Origin: an uncultured Selenomonas sp. | GTDB taxonomy: Bacteria > Bacillota > Negativicutes > Selenomonadales > Selenomonadaceae | Length of the DNA: 47,421 nucleotides | Direction: 5' to 3' | Assembly (NCBI GenBank): GCA_905372355.1 | Contig: CAJPOT010000012.1 | Span: 1-47,421, forward strand | In this document: in pieces, positions 24,299 to 32,112 of the stretch | Layout: every line of letters begins with the position of its first letter | Numbering within the stretch: the first letter of the stretch is position 1 | The notes under the pieces: model-generated | The model's database searches: none | What the model was told of the DNA's origin: nothing | Seen by the model: the letters and a program-made list of their open reading frames with translations, nothing else | Program-made: the position numbers and the translations under genes

Positions 24299-24547
24299 AT
24301 GCAGGTGATGAATGCGACGACATTTCGACAGAATTTGTTTCAAACGCTTGAGCAGACTGTACGCTATAATGAGCCTGTCCATATCACAGGAAAGGAAGGG
24401 GCAGCGGTGCTCATGAGTGCCGCGGATTACAACGATTTGATGGCGACGATCGAGCTTTGTGCCGTTCCCGGTATGCAGAAGAAAATCGTCGATGGGCTGA
24501 ATACATCGATGGAAGAATGCCTGCCTGCGGATAAGGTGACGTGGTGA
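24299..24547 (+). CDS. yefM: YefM/Phd-family antitoxin
   Basis: Antitoxin that neutralises YoeB and represses its own promoter. I choose ATG 24299 because AGGAGG (24284-24289) lies 9 bases upstream; the ATG at 24290 abuts that site and cannot use it. About 82 residues. The N-terminus MNATTFRQNLFQTLEQTV, NEPVHITGKEGAAVLMSAADYNDLMATIEL is the typical Phd/YefM fold with the conserved SAADYN segment. The C-terminal tail is the expected toxin-binding part. Its stop overlaps the toxin start, so the two are translationally coupled. Confidence 0.93.
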   Translation: MQVMNATTFRQNLFQTLEQTVRYNEPVHITGKEGAAVLMSAADYNDLMATIELCAVPGMQKKIVDGLNTSMEECLPADKVTW

Positions 24548-24810
24548 GCTGGCGAATCGTCTATACGAAGGCAGCGGCGGCGGATGTGCCGAAACTCAAA
24601 GCAGCGCATTTGGCGGAAAAAGCGCAGGCGCTTATCAAGATTCTGGGGGAGAATCCATTTCAGAACCCACCGTCTTATGAGAAGCTGCGAGGCAGTCTGC
24701 AAGGTGCATATTCCAGGCGGCTGAATATTCAGCATCGTTTGGTATACGAAGTTTTGGGGGAAGAGAAGACCGTTAAGATCATCAGCATGTGGACGCATTA
24801 CGAGTTTTAA
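24544..24810 (+). CDS. yoeB: YoeB-family toxin (ribosome-dependent mRNA interferase)
   Basis: RelE-fold toxin that cleaves mRNA in the ribosomal A site. GTG 24544 overlaps the antitoxin stop (GTGA); an in-frame GTG at 24541 is the alternative. From 24544 the protein is 88 residues and its key residues fall at Glu46 (SYEKLRG), Arg65 (IQHRLVYEV) and His85 (MWTHYEF). The first two coincide with the E. coli numbering (Glu46, Arg65; its His is 83). This supports both the start and an active toxin. Confidence 0.94.
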   Translation: MSWRIVYTKAAAADVPKLKAAHLAEKAQALIKILGENPFQNPPSYEKLRGSLQGAYSRRLNIQHRLVYEVLGEEKTVKIISMWTHYEF

Positions 24811-24850
24811 GGAAGCGCTGATAAAATGAGGTCAAGCCAAAGGTACAGAC
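24809..24850. repeat. Copy of small dispersed repeats after yoeB
   Basis: AAGGAAGCGCTGATAAA (24809-24825) matches the reverse complement of the arm at 43507-43522 with one difference. GTCAAGCCAAAGGTACAGAC (24831-24850) matches 47386-47405 at 17 of 20 positions. Both are intergenic or near a gene end. Confidence 0.45.
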
Positions 24851-24914
24851 AGAATGGGCATCATGTTATCCATGATTTCTTGAGAAATATGCTATGGATA
24901 TGAGTTTGCTTCAA

Positions 24915-24923
24915 TGATATAAT
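24915..24923 (+). promoter_or_regulatory. Extended -10 promoter of xpaC-telA
   Basis: TGATATAAT is an extended -10 located about 60 bases upstream of the xpaC start; no good -35 is present. Confidence 0.55.
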
Positions 24924-24981
24924 GGAGCACATAAGAAGTTCTTTTTCGCAATCGACAGTTGTCATAGGAGGGAGCGAGCGT

Positions 24982-25965
24982 ATGCGCTATCTGTGGCTGA
25001 TTTTCGCAATCGCTGCCTTGGGCGGCGGCGCTTGGCTCGGTTATGAGGGGGAATGGTGGAAGGCCAGCGTGATGGTTTTTCTCGGCGGCTTTACAATTTT
25101 TCAGGTGAGAGGACTGCGTGGCGGAAAGCAGAGGCTGAAGCTCAAGAGGGCGCAACTGCAGAGGCTGCCCGATGCGCGAGCGGAGCTTCTGGAAGCGAGT
25201 TTTGCCAAGGCGGTGGGCGACTACGATGTTCTGCAGGATTTGCGGCAAAAGGTAAAAGATCGTGAGATGTCGCAGGAACTTGTTGCCCTGCAGCATGTTG
25301 CGGGCAATATGCTGCGCTATCTGGAGCGCAATCCCGAACGCATCGTGGCAGCGGAGGATTTCATCGAGATATATCAAGAGAAGGCGGCCGTCATGCTGCG
25401 CCAGTATGTCGAGCTTGAGGAAACGCAGCTCGCTTCCGAAGAGGTGGTGCAGGCGAAGCGGCGTGTCAAGGAGATGCTTTCTTCCCTGCGCACGACGTAT
25501 GAGGAGGAGTTCAAGCGCGTCATAAACTATCAGCTCATGGATCTCAACGCTGAGATCGAGGTGCTGCAGCACTCGATGAAGGGGCAGGCGATGGGGGAAG
25601 CGTGCACTGTGCCCGAAGCGACGGAGCAGCCCTTCGTAAGGCGAGGTGCGCAGCATCCGATGAAGGCGGCGAACGCGATGCCGGTTTTCCTGCAGAAGGT
25701 TTCGAGTCTCGCGCGAGGCACGAGCGCCATACCGCAGGAGCTTTACTGGCAAGTCGTGCGGCGCAAGATCAAGGCGTCGCTGCTCGGCATATTCCTCGGC
25801 GGCTTCGGTGCGCACAAGTTTTTTCTGGGCAAGAATTTTCAGGGCGTTGGCTACATCCTGTTCCTCTGGACGGGACTGCCGATCTTCGTCGGCTTCATCG
25901 AGGGCGTGCGTTGGCTCTTCATGCCCGTCGATGATTTTTACTTCGATTACTGTGATGAGGATTAG
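24982..25965 (+). CDS. xpaC: XpaC-like protein fused to a TM2 domain
   Basis: 327 residues. ATG 24982 is chosen because GGAGGGAGCGAG precedes it; a frame start at 24922 would lie on top of the promoter. The N-terminus has two hydrophobic segments (about 3-40) and then long charged helices (about 45-200), the layout of XpaC/YceG-type proteins paired with TelA. The C-terminus (from about 250) is a TM2 domain: KIKASLLGIFLGGFGAHKFF, then GVGYILFLWTGLPIFVGFIEG. The XpaC-TelA pairing is a known arrangement; the added TM2 part is less usual. Likely an envelope-associated stress function, with no known reaction. Confidence 0.75.
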   Translation: MRYLWLIFAIAALGGGAWLGYEGEWWKASVMVFLGGFTIFQVRGLRGGKQRLKLKRAQLQRLPDARAELLEASFAKAVGDYDVLQDLRQKVKDREMSQELVALQHVAGNMLRYLERNPERIVAAEDFIEIYQEKAAVMLRQYVELEETQLASEEVVQAKRRVKEMLSSLRTTYEEEFKRVINYQLMDLNAEIEVLQHSMKGQAMGEACTVPEATEQPFVRRGAQHPMKAANAMPVFLQKVSSLARGTSAIPQELYWQVVRRKIKASLLGIFLGGFGAHKFFLGKNFQGVGYILFLWTGLPIFVGFIEGVRWLFMPVDDFYFDYCDED

Positions 25966-25991
25966 GCAGAGCAGATAAAGGAGAGGGAGAA

Positions 25992-27146
25992 ATGGCGGAA
26001 ATCAATCTGGACGATCTCTTGAGCAAGCGTGCGCAGCAGCCGCAGGAAAAGGCGCTGGAACTTGCGCCTGAAAAGGAGCTTGAGCGCATCGCGCAGGCGG
26101 TCGAGGAACTGACGCCTGCGGAGCGTGCCGAGGTGGAGAAGATCAAGGAGGGGCTTGACCTCACGGACTCGGCGGCGATCATCGACTTCGGCACGGCGGC
26201 GCAGAAGAACATCGCCGACTTTTCGGACAGCATTCTTTGCAACGTGCGTGCGAAGGACAGCGGCTACGTTGGCGAGCTTCTGGGCGAGCTTCTGACGAAT
26301 GTCAAGAGTTTCGAGCCGAAGTCGTCGGACGGCGGCTTTTTGAAGAAGCTGCCGCTCGTCAGCTCCCTCGTCGGCAAGGCGGAGACGATGATGCAGGGCT
26401 ACGAGAAGGTTTCCGTGCAGGTCGAGAAGGTTAAGACGTCGCTGCAGAAGGCGCGCATGCTCATGATGAAGGACGTCACGATGCTCGACACTCTCTTTGC
26501 GAAGAATCTTGAGTACTTCAAGACGCTGGAACTTTACATTCGCGCGGGCGAGGAGAAGATGCAGGAGATGCGTGAAGTCACGCTGCCCAAGCTGCGTGCG
26601 CAGGCTGCTGCGTCGAGCGACCCGATGGCGGCGCAGGTCGTCAGCGATTTTGAGAGTTCCGTCGAGCGCTTCGAGAAGAAGGTGCATGACCTCAAGATCA
26701 GCAAGACGATTTCTATCCAGACGGCGCCGCAGATCCGCCTCATACAGAACAACGACAAGGTCCTCATCGACCGTGTGCAGAGCGCGATCTACAACTCGAT
26801 TCCGCTGTGGAAGAATCAGATGGTCATAGCGCTCGGCCTCGCGAACCAGAAGAAGGTTCTTGAGATGCAGCACTCGGTCAATGAGATGACGAACGATCTT
26901 CTAAAGAAGAATGCGGAAATGCTCAAGATCGGCACGATCGAGACGGCGAAGGAGAACGAGCGTAGCATCGTGGACATCGAGACGGTGCGCAAGGTGAACG
27001 ACGATCTCGTGACGACGATCGAGGAGACGCTGAAGATCCAGCAGGATGGCAGGGCGAAAAGGCGCGCGGCGGAAGCCGAGCTTGTCGAGCTGGAAAGCAG
27101 GCTTAAGAAAGCGCTCGAAAGCACGCTCGACGGGCGAAATGGTTGA
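25992..27146 (+). CDS. telA: TelA-family (toxic anion resistance) protein
   Basis: A 384-residue, highly helical cytoplasmic protein with no membrane segment. It has the family's signature regions: IDFGTAAQKNIADFSDSIL, KARMLMMKDVTMLDTLFAKN, QTAPQIRLIQNNDKVLIDRV, and IPLWKNQMVIALGL. TelA was first linked to tellurite resistance; the physiological role is uncertain. It follows xpaC after 26 bases behind GGAGAGGGAG. The promoter of purE overlaps its stop codon. Confidence 0.92.
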   Translation: MAEINLDDLLSKRAQQPQEKALELAPEKELERIAQAVEELTPAERAEVEKIKEGLDLTDSAAIIDFGTAAQKNIADFSDSILCNVRAKDSGYVGELLGELLTNVKSFEPKSSDGGFLKKLPLVSSLVGKAETMMQGYEKVSVQVEKVKTSLQKARMLMMKDVTMLDTLFAKNLEYFKTLELYIRAGEEKMQEMREVTLPKLRAQAAASSDPMAAQVVSDFESSVERFEKKVHDLKISKTISIQTAPQIRLIQNNDKVLIDRVQSAIYNSIPLWKNQMVIALGLANQKKVLEMQHSVNEMTNDLLKKNAEMLKIGTIETAKENERSIVDIETVRKVNDDLVTTIEETLKIQQDGRAKRRAAEAELVELESRLKKALESTLDGRNG

Positions 27147-27172
27147 CAGCGTTTCCTTTCATCTGCTATCAT
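27143..27172 (+). promoter_or_regulatory. Promoter of the purine operon
   Basis: A consensus TTGACA (27143-27148), an 18-base spacer and TATCAT (27167-27172), 35 bases before purE. The -35 overlaps the telA stop. There is no room for a purine riboswitch and no PurR-type site is apparent. Confidence 0.75.
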
Positions 27173-27207
27173 AAAATGTGCTAGAAAGAAAAGGAGATGG
27201 AACTTTC

Positions 27208-27699
27208 ATGAAAGCAGCTCTTTTTATGGGAAGTGATTCGGACTGGCCGATCATGAAGCCGGCGGTGGAGCTTCTCAAGGAGTTCGGCGTCGAGGTCGAT
27301 GTCATCGTGGCCTCGGCGCACCGCACGCCCGCGAAGGTGCATGAGTATGCCGAAAATGCGCGTGAAAACGGCGTTGGCGTCATCATTGCAGCGGCGGGCG
27401 CGGCAGCGCACCTGGCGGGCGTCATCGCGAGCTACACGACGCTTCCCGTCATCGGCGTGCCGATCAACGCGACGCCTTTGAACGGCCTCGACGCGCTCTT
27501 GAGCACGGTGCAGATGCCGTCGGGCATCCCCGTCGCGACGATGGCGGTCAACGGCGCGAAGAATGCGGCGGTATTTGCCCTTGAGATCTTCGGTGCGAGA
27601 GACGCTGCCGTCGCAAAGCAGCTCGAAGGGTATCGCGAGAAGCTCAGGGAAGGCGTGGCGAAGAAGGCGGCGCGTGTAGCGTCCCAGGTCAATCAGTAG
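27208..27699 (+). CDS. purE: N5-carboxyaminoimidazole ribonucleotide mutase
   Basis: Rearranges N5-CAIR to CAIR in de novo purine synthesis. 163 residues from ATG 27208, preceded by AAAAGGAGATGG. Motifs: [29 protein letters not shown] and [13 protein letters not shown], all typical of class I PurE, which requires a PurK. No purK lies in this window. First gene of purE-C-M-N-H-D. Confidence 0.96.
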   Translation: MKAALFMGSDSDWPIMKPAVELLKEFGVEVDVIVASAHRTPAKVHEYAENARENGVGVIIAAAGAAAHLAGVIASYTTLPVIGVPINATPLNGLDALLSTVQMPSGIPVATMAVNGAKNAAVFALEIFGARDAAVAKQLEGYREKLREGVAKKAARVASQVNQ

Positions 27700-27723
27700 A
27701 AGTTTAACGGAGGACAGGAAATC

Positions 27724-28437
27724 ATGAGCAAGAAGGTTCTGTACGAAGGCAAAGCAAAGATCATGTATGAGACGGAAAATCTCGACGAACTGCTCGTCTA
27801 TTACAAGGACGATGCGACGGCAGGCAACGGCGCGAAGAAGGGCACGATCGTCGACAAGGGCGTCATGAACAACAAGATCACGGCTTTTTTCTTTGACCTC
27901 CTGAAGAAGAACGGCATCGACCATCACTGCATTAGCATGCCGAGCGACCGTGAGATGATCGTCAAGAAGCTTGAGATCATTCCGCTTGAGGTCGTCGTGC
28001 GCAATATTGCGGCGGGCAGCCTTGCCGAGCGCCTCGGCCTTGAAGAAGGCACGAAGATGGCGATTCCCATCGTGGAACTTTACTACAAGAGCGATGAACT
28101 CGGCGATCCGATGATCAACCACTACCATGTCAAGGCGATGGCAATGGCGACGGATGAGGAGATCCGTGAGATTGAGCGCCAGGCCTTGAAGGTCAACGAG
28201 ATCATGCGCGATTATTTGAAGACGAAAAAGATCACGCTCGTCGATTTCAAGCTGGAATTTGGCAGGGACAAGAACGGTACGATCATTCTTGCCGACGAGA
28301 TCTCGCCGGACAACTGCCGCTTCTGGGACAGCGATACGAACGAGAAGCTCGATAAGGACAGATTTCGCCGTGACCTCGGCAACGTGGAGGACGCCTACAA
28401 GGAGATTCTGCGCCGCCTGACAGGCGAGGAGAGATAA
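27724..28437 (+). CDS. purC: SAICAR synthetase
   Basis: Joins aspartate to CAIR using ATP. 237 residues, the short bacterial form. Signature regions: [11 protein letters not shown] (start of the ATP-grasp-like fold), [19 protein letters not shown], and [25 protein letters not shown] with the catalytic acidic residues. It follows purE by 24 bases with AACGGAGGA as ribosome binding site. Confidence 0.97.
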   Translation: MSKKVLYEGKAKIMYETENLDELLVYYKDDATAGNGAKKGTIVDKGVMNNKITAFFFDLLKKNGIDHHCISMPSDREMIVKKLEIIPLEVVVRNIAAGSLAERLGLEEGTKMAIPIVELYYKSDELGDPMINHYHVKAMAMATDEEIREIERQALKVNEIMRDYLKTKKITLVDFKLEFGRDKNGTIILADEISPDNCRFWDSDTNEKLDKDRFRRDLGNVEDAYKEILRRLTGEER

Positions 28438-28447
28438 TAGCCCGCAG

Positions 28448-28477
28448 CCCGCCGCCATTCTGTTGGATGGCGGTGGG
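28448..28477 (+). promoter_or_regulatory. Hairpin between purC and purM
   Basis: CCCGCCGCCAT and ATGGCGGTGGG form an 11-bp stem (one G-U) with an 8-base loop, followed by a broken T-rich tract rather than a clean T run. It could be a weak terminator or attenuator, or a stabilising 3' hairpin for purE-purC mRNA. Confidence 0.5.
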
Positions 28478-28529
28478 TTTGTGTATTTCTTTACATTTTT
28501 TCGTTTTCGATTGTGTTGGAGGAGGCAGA

Positions 28530-29582
28530 ATGGAAAAGAAACTTACCTATCGCGATGCGGGCGTCGATATCGACGCGGGCAATGAATCCGTCAAGCTCAT
28601 CAAGGACAGCGTGCGTGCGACGTACCGCCCCGAAGTGCTCGGCGACCTCGGCGGTTTCGGCGGGCTCTTCGCGCTGCAGGCGGCGAAGTACAAGGAGCCG
28701 GTGCTCGTCTCAGGCACGGACGGCGTGGGCACGAAGCTGCGGCTTGCCTTCATGCTCGGCAAGCACGATACCGTGGGGCAGGATGCCGTCGCCATGTGCG
28801 TCAACGACATCCTCGTGCAGGGTGCAGAGCCGCTTTTCTTTCTCGACTACCTCGCCGTCGGCAAGCTCGTCCCCGAGCAGGTGGCCGCCGTCGTCAAGGG
28901 CGTTGCCGCCGCCTGCAAGGAGTCGGGATGTGCGCTCATCGGCGGCGAGACGGCGGAGATGGCGGGCTTCTATGCTGATGGCGAGTACGACATCGCAGGC
29001 TTTGCTGTCGGCGTCGTCGAGAAGTCGAAGATCATCACGAGCGAGCGTGTCCAGGAGGGCGACGTGCTGCTCGCGCTGCCGTCCTCAGGCGTTCACTCGA
29101 ACGGCTTCTCGCTCGTGCGCAAGATTTGCTTCGAGCACAAGGGCTTCACGGGAGTTGAAACCTTCCCTGAGCTTCAAAAGACGCTCGGCGAGGAGCTTCT
29201 GACACCGACGCGGCTCTATCCGCGCGTGTGTCTGCCGCTCATCGAAAAGTTCGACATTCATGGCATGGTGCACATCACGGGTGGCGGCTTCTATGAAAAT
29301 ATCCCGCGCGCCCTGCCCGAGCATCTTGCCGCAGAAGTCGATGCTTCCGCCTGGCAGACGCCGCCGATCTTCCGCCTGCTGCAAGAGTGGGGTAATGTCG
29401 ATGGGCATGAGATGTACCGCACGTTCAACATGGGCGTCGGCATGGTCATCATCGCCGCGCCCGAGGAGGCCGCGAAGATTCGCGCACATCTTGAGGCGGC
29501 GGGCGAGGAGGTCTACGAGATCGGCTGCGTCAAGAAGGGTGCGCACGATGTGACGATCAAAGGCGGGGTTCTCGATGCGTAA
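28530..29582 (+). CDS. purM: AIR synthetase (phosphoribosylformylglycinamidine cyclo-ligase)
   Basis: Closes the imidazole ring from FGAM using ATP. 350 residues from ATG 28530, selected by TGGAGGAGG just upstream; the frame from 28467 overlaps the preceding hairpin and is not needed. Motifs: [37 protein letters not shown] and [12 protein letters not shown]. Its end overlaps the start of purN by 8 bases. Confidence 0.97.
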   Translation: MEKKLTYRDAGVDIDAGNESVKLIKDSVRATYRPEVLGDLGGFGGLFALQAAKYKEPVLVSGTDGVGTKLRLAFMLGKHDTVGQDAVAMCVNDILVQGAEPLFFLDYLAVGKLVPEQVAAVVKGVAAACKESGCALIGGETAEMAGFYADGEYDIAGFAVGVVEKSKIITSERVQEGDVLLALPSSGVHSNGFSLVRKICFEHKGFTGVETFPELQKTLGEELLTPTRLYPRVCLPLIEKFDIHGMVHITGGGFYENIPRALPEHLAAEVDASAWQTPPIFRLLQEWGNVDGHEMYRTFNMGVGMVIIAAPEEAAKIRAHLEAAGEEVYEIGCVKKGAHDVTIKGGVLDA

Positions 29583-30186
29583 GGAAGTTCTCGGCATCCT
29601 GTGCTCGGGGCGCGGCACGAATCTCGAATCCATCATCAAGGCGCAGAAGCAGGGAGAGATTCGCGCTGAGATCGCCGTCGTGCTGACGGACAAACCCGAA
29701 GCGAAGGCCTTGGAACGCGCGGCACAGGCGGGTATAGCGCATCATTGCGTCGATCGCAAAGCGTGTGCGACGCGCGAGGAGTTCGAGGAAAAGCTCGTTG
29801 CGGCGCTTGAAGAGGCAGGTGTGACGCTCGTTGTGCTCGCAGGTTTCATGCGCATCTTGAGTCCGTACTTCGTGCGCAAGTTCTGCGGGCGCATATTGAA
29901 CATTCATCCGTCGCTCCTGCCGTCGTTTGGCGGGGCGCACGCCCATCGCGATGTGCTCGCCTACGGCGTCAAGGTCTCAGGCTGCACGATTCATTTCGTC
30001 GACGAGGGTATGGACTCAGGGCCGATCATCCTGCAGGCGGCTGTGCCTGTCATGGATGACGATACGGAAGATACGCTCGCCGCGCGGGTGTTGGAGCAGG
30101 AACATATCCTCTATCCGCGCGCTATCGCGCTCTATGTGGATGGGCGGCTCAAGGTGGAAGGCCGCCATGTGACGATTTTGGAATAA
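29575..30186 (+). CDS. purN: Phosphoribosylglycinamide formyltransferase
   Basis: Transfers a formyl group from 10-formyl-tetrahydrofolate to GAR. 203 residues. The catalytic triad is present: Asn109 and His111 in [12 protein letters not shown] and Asp147 in [21 protein letters not shown] is the phosphate-binding loop. The start overlaps the end of purM by 8 bases. Confidence 0.96.
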   Translation: MRKEVLGILCSGRGTNLESIIKAQKQGEIRAEIAVVLTDKPEAKALERAAQAGIAHHCVDRKACATREEFEEKLVAALEEAGVTLVVLAGFMRILSPYFVRKFCGRILNIHPSLLPSFGGAHAHRDVLAYGVKVSGCTIHFVDEGMDSGPIILQAAVPVMDDDTEDTLAARVLEQEHILYPRAIALYVDGRLKVEGRHVTILE

Positions 30187-30224
30187 GCTATTTGTTTGTT
30201 GTAGACGAAAGGTGGAGGTTGACC

Positions 30225-30818
30225 ATGAAAATCAAGCGTGCTCTCATCAGTGTATCGGACAAGACGGGCGTCGTCGAGTTCGCACGCAAGCTGCATGATG
30301 CCGGTGTTGAGATCGTCTCGACGGGCGGCACGATGAAGGCGATCCGCGATGCGGGCATCCCCGTGCTCTACGTCAGTGATGTCACGGGCTTCCCTGAGAT
30401 CATGGACGGCAGGGTCAAGACGCTCAATCCCTACATCCACGGCGGCATTCTCGCCGTGCGCGACGATCCCAAGCATGTACAGCAGATGAAGGAGCACAAG
30501 ATCACGCCGATCGATCTCGTCGTCGTCAACCTCTATCCGTTCGATGCAACCGTGGCGAAACCAAACGTGACGCTCGCCGAGGCGATCGAGAACATCGACA
30601 TCGGCGGCCCTGCGATGATCCGCGCCGCCGCGAAGAACTTCAAGTTCGTTGCCGTCGTGACGAATCCCTCGCACTACGATGAGGTTGCGGAAATGATCCA
30701 AAAGGACGGCTGCGTGCGCGGCATGAAGCGCATGGAACTCGCTCGTGAGGCCTTCCGTCATACATCGGTTTACGATGAGCACATCGCCGCATATCTTTCG
30801 GAGCAGATTGAGAAATAG
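30225..30818 (+). CDS. purH: IMP cyclohydrolase (N-terminal half of PurH only)
   Basis: Closes the ring of FAICAR to IMP, the last step of purine synthesis. Only 197 residues from ATG 30225 (GGTGGAGG upstream), compared with about 515 for bifunctional PurH. The whole MGS-like domain is present: [57 protein letters not shown] and [15 protein letters not shown]. The protein ends cleanly after SEQIEK, and purD begins 10 bases later. No AICAR transformylase domain is encoded nearby. It looks like a real stand-alone cyclohydrolase rather than a frameshift remnant, so the formyl transfer step must be encoded elsewhere. Confidence 0.92.
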   Translation: MKIKRALISVSDKTGVVEFARKLHDAGVEIVSTGGTMKAIRDAGIPVLYVSDVTGFPEIMDGRVKTLNPYIHGGILAVRDDPKHVQQMKEHKITPIDLVVVNLYPFDATVAKPNVTLAEAIENIDIGGPAMIRAAAKNFKFVAVVTNPSHYDEVAEMIQKDGCVRGMKRMELAREAFRHTSVYDEHIAAYLSEQIEK

Positions 30819-30828
30819 GAGCAACGAG

Positions 30829-32106
30829 ATGAAGATTTTGGTCATCGGCAGCGGCGGGCGCGAGCATGCACTTGCCTGGAAGCTCAAGGATAGTCCGCAG
30901 ACGGAGAAGCTTTATGCGATTCCGGGCAATCCGGGCATGGCGGCAATCGCCGAATGCGTACCGCAGATCTCTCCGACGGACAATGCGGCAGTCGTCGCTT
31001 TTACCAAGGAGAACGGCATCGATCTCGTCGTCGTCGGCCCTGAGGCGCCGCTTGCGGGCGGCCTCGTCGACGCACTGGCGGCGGAGGGAATCAAGGCATT
31101 CGGCCCCGCGAAGCTCGCGGCGGAGATTGAGGGTTCGAAGGCATTTTCCAAAGACCTCATGAAGAAGTACGGCATCCCGACGGCGAAGTACGAAGTGTTT
31201 TCCGATGCCGCCGCCGCACGCGCCTACGTCAAAGCCGAGGGTGCGCCCATCGTCATCAAGGCGGATGGACTCGCGGCGGGCAAGGGCGTCGTCGTCGCCA
31301 TGACCGAGGAGGAAGCGCTTGCCGCCGTCGACGAGATCATGGAGGGCGAAGCATTCGGCGCAGCGGGCAGCCGCGTCGTCATTGAGGAATTCATGGCGGG
31401 CGAGGAGGTTTCCATCCTCGCGTTCACCGACGGCAAGACGATTCGCGCGATGATTCCGTCGCAGGATCATAAGCGCGCCTACGACGGCGACAAAGGGCCG
31501 AACACCGGCGGCATGGGCGCTTATGCGCCCGCTCCCGTCGCGCCTCCCGCACTCGTCGCCGAGGTGCAGCGGACGATTCTGGAGCCGACGATCCGCGCGA
31601 TGGAGCAGGAAGGGCGGCTCTACAAAGGCTGCCTCTACGCAGGACTCATGGTCACAGAGGAAGGCGCGAAGGTCGTTGAGTTCAACTGCCGCTTCGGCGA
31701 TCCGGAGACGGAGGTTGTGCTGCCGCTCCTCAAAGGCGACCTCGTCGAAATCATGCTGTCGTGCGTCGACGGCAATCTCGCTGATGTCGAGATTCCTTGG
31801 AGCACGGGCGCGGCGGTGACCGTCGTCCTCGCGGCGGGCGGCTATCCGAAGACCTACGAGAAGGGCGCGGAAATCACGGGTCTCGCCGATGCTGAGGCGG
31901 AAGGATGCCTCGTCTTTCATGCGGGAACGGCAGAGAAGGACGGCAAGATCGTCACGGCGGGCGGCCGCGTGCTGAACATCGTCGCTGAGGCAGCGGACAT
32001 CCGCGCGGCGGTTGAGAAGGCATATCGCGGCGTCGGGTGCGTACATTTCAAGGACGCCTTCTGCCGTAAGGACATCGCGTACCGTGCATTGGAAAGGATG
32101 AAATGA
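30829..32106 (+). CDS. purD: Phosphoribosylamine-glycine ligase
   Basis: Makes GAR from phosphoribosylamine, glycine and ATP. 425 residues from ATG 30829, with AGGAG 7 bases upstream. N-terminal VIGSGGREHALAWKL, the ATP-grasp regions IKADGLAAGKGVVVAMT and VIEEFMAGEEVSILAF, the DHKRAYDGDKGPNTGGMGAY signature and FNCRFGDPETEVVLP are all present. Last gene of the purine block. Confidence 0.97.
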   Translation: MKILVIGSGGREHALAWKLKDSPQTEKLYAIPGNPGMAAIAECVPQISPTDNAAVVAFTKENGIDLVVVGPEAPLAGGLVDALAAEGIKAFGPAKLAAEIEGSKAFSKDLMKKYGIPTAKYEVFSDAAAARAYVKAEGAPIVIKADGLAAGKGVVVAMTEEEALAAVDEIMEGEAFGAAGSRVVIEEFMAGEEVSILAFTDGKTIRAMIPSQDHKRAYDGDKGPNTGGMGAYAPAPVAPPALVAEVQRTILEPTIRAMEQEGRLYKGCLYAGLMVTEEGAKVVEFNCRFGDPETEVVLPLLKGDLVEIMLSCVDGNLADVEIPWSTGAAVTVVLAAGGYPKTYEKGAEITGLADAEAEGCLVFHAGTAEKDGKIVTAGGRVLNIVAEAADIRAAVEKAYRGVGCVHFKDAFCRKDIAYRALERMK

Positions 32107-32112
32107 ACCTCT

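Noticed and set aside
30225..30818. purH as a frameshifted or truncated pseudogene
   Set aside because: The domain ends at its natural boundary, the next gene follows after 10 bases with its own ribosome site, and no transformylase sequence remains in any frame downstream.
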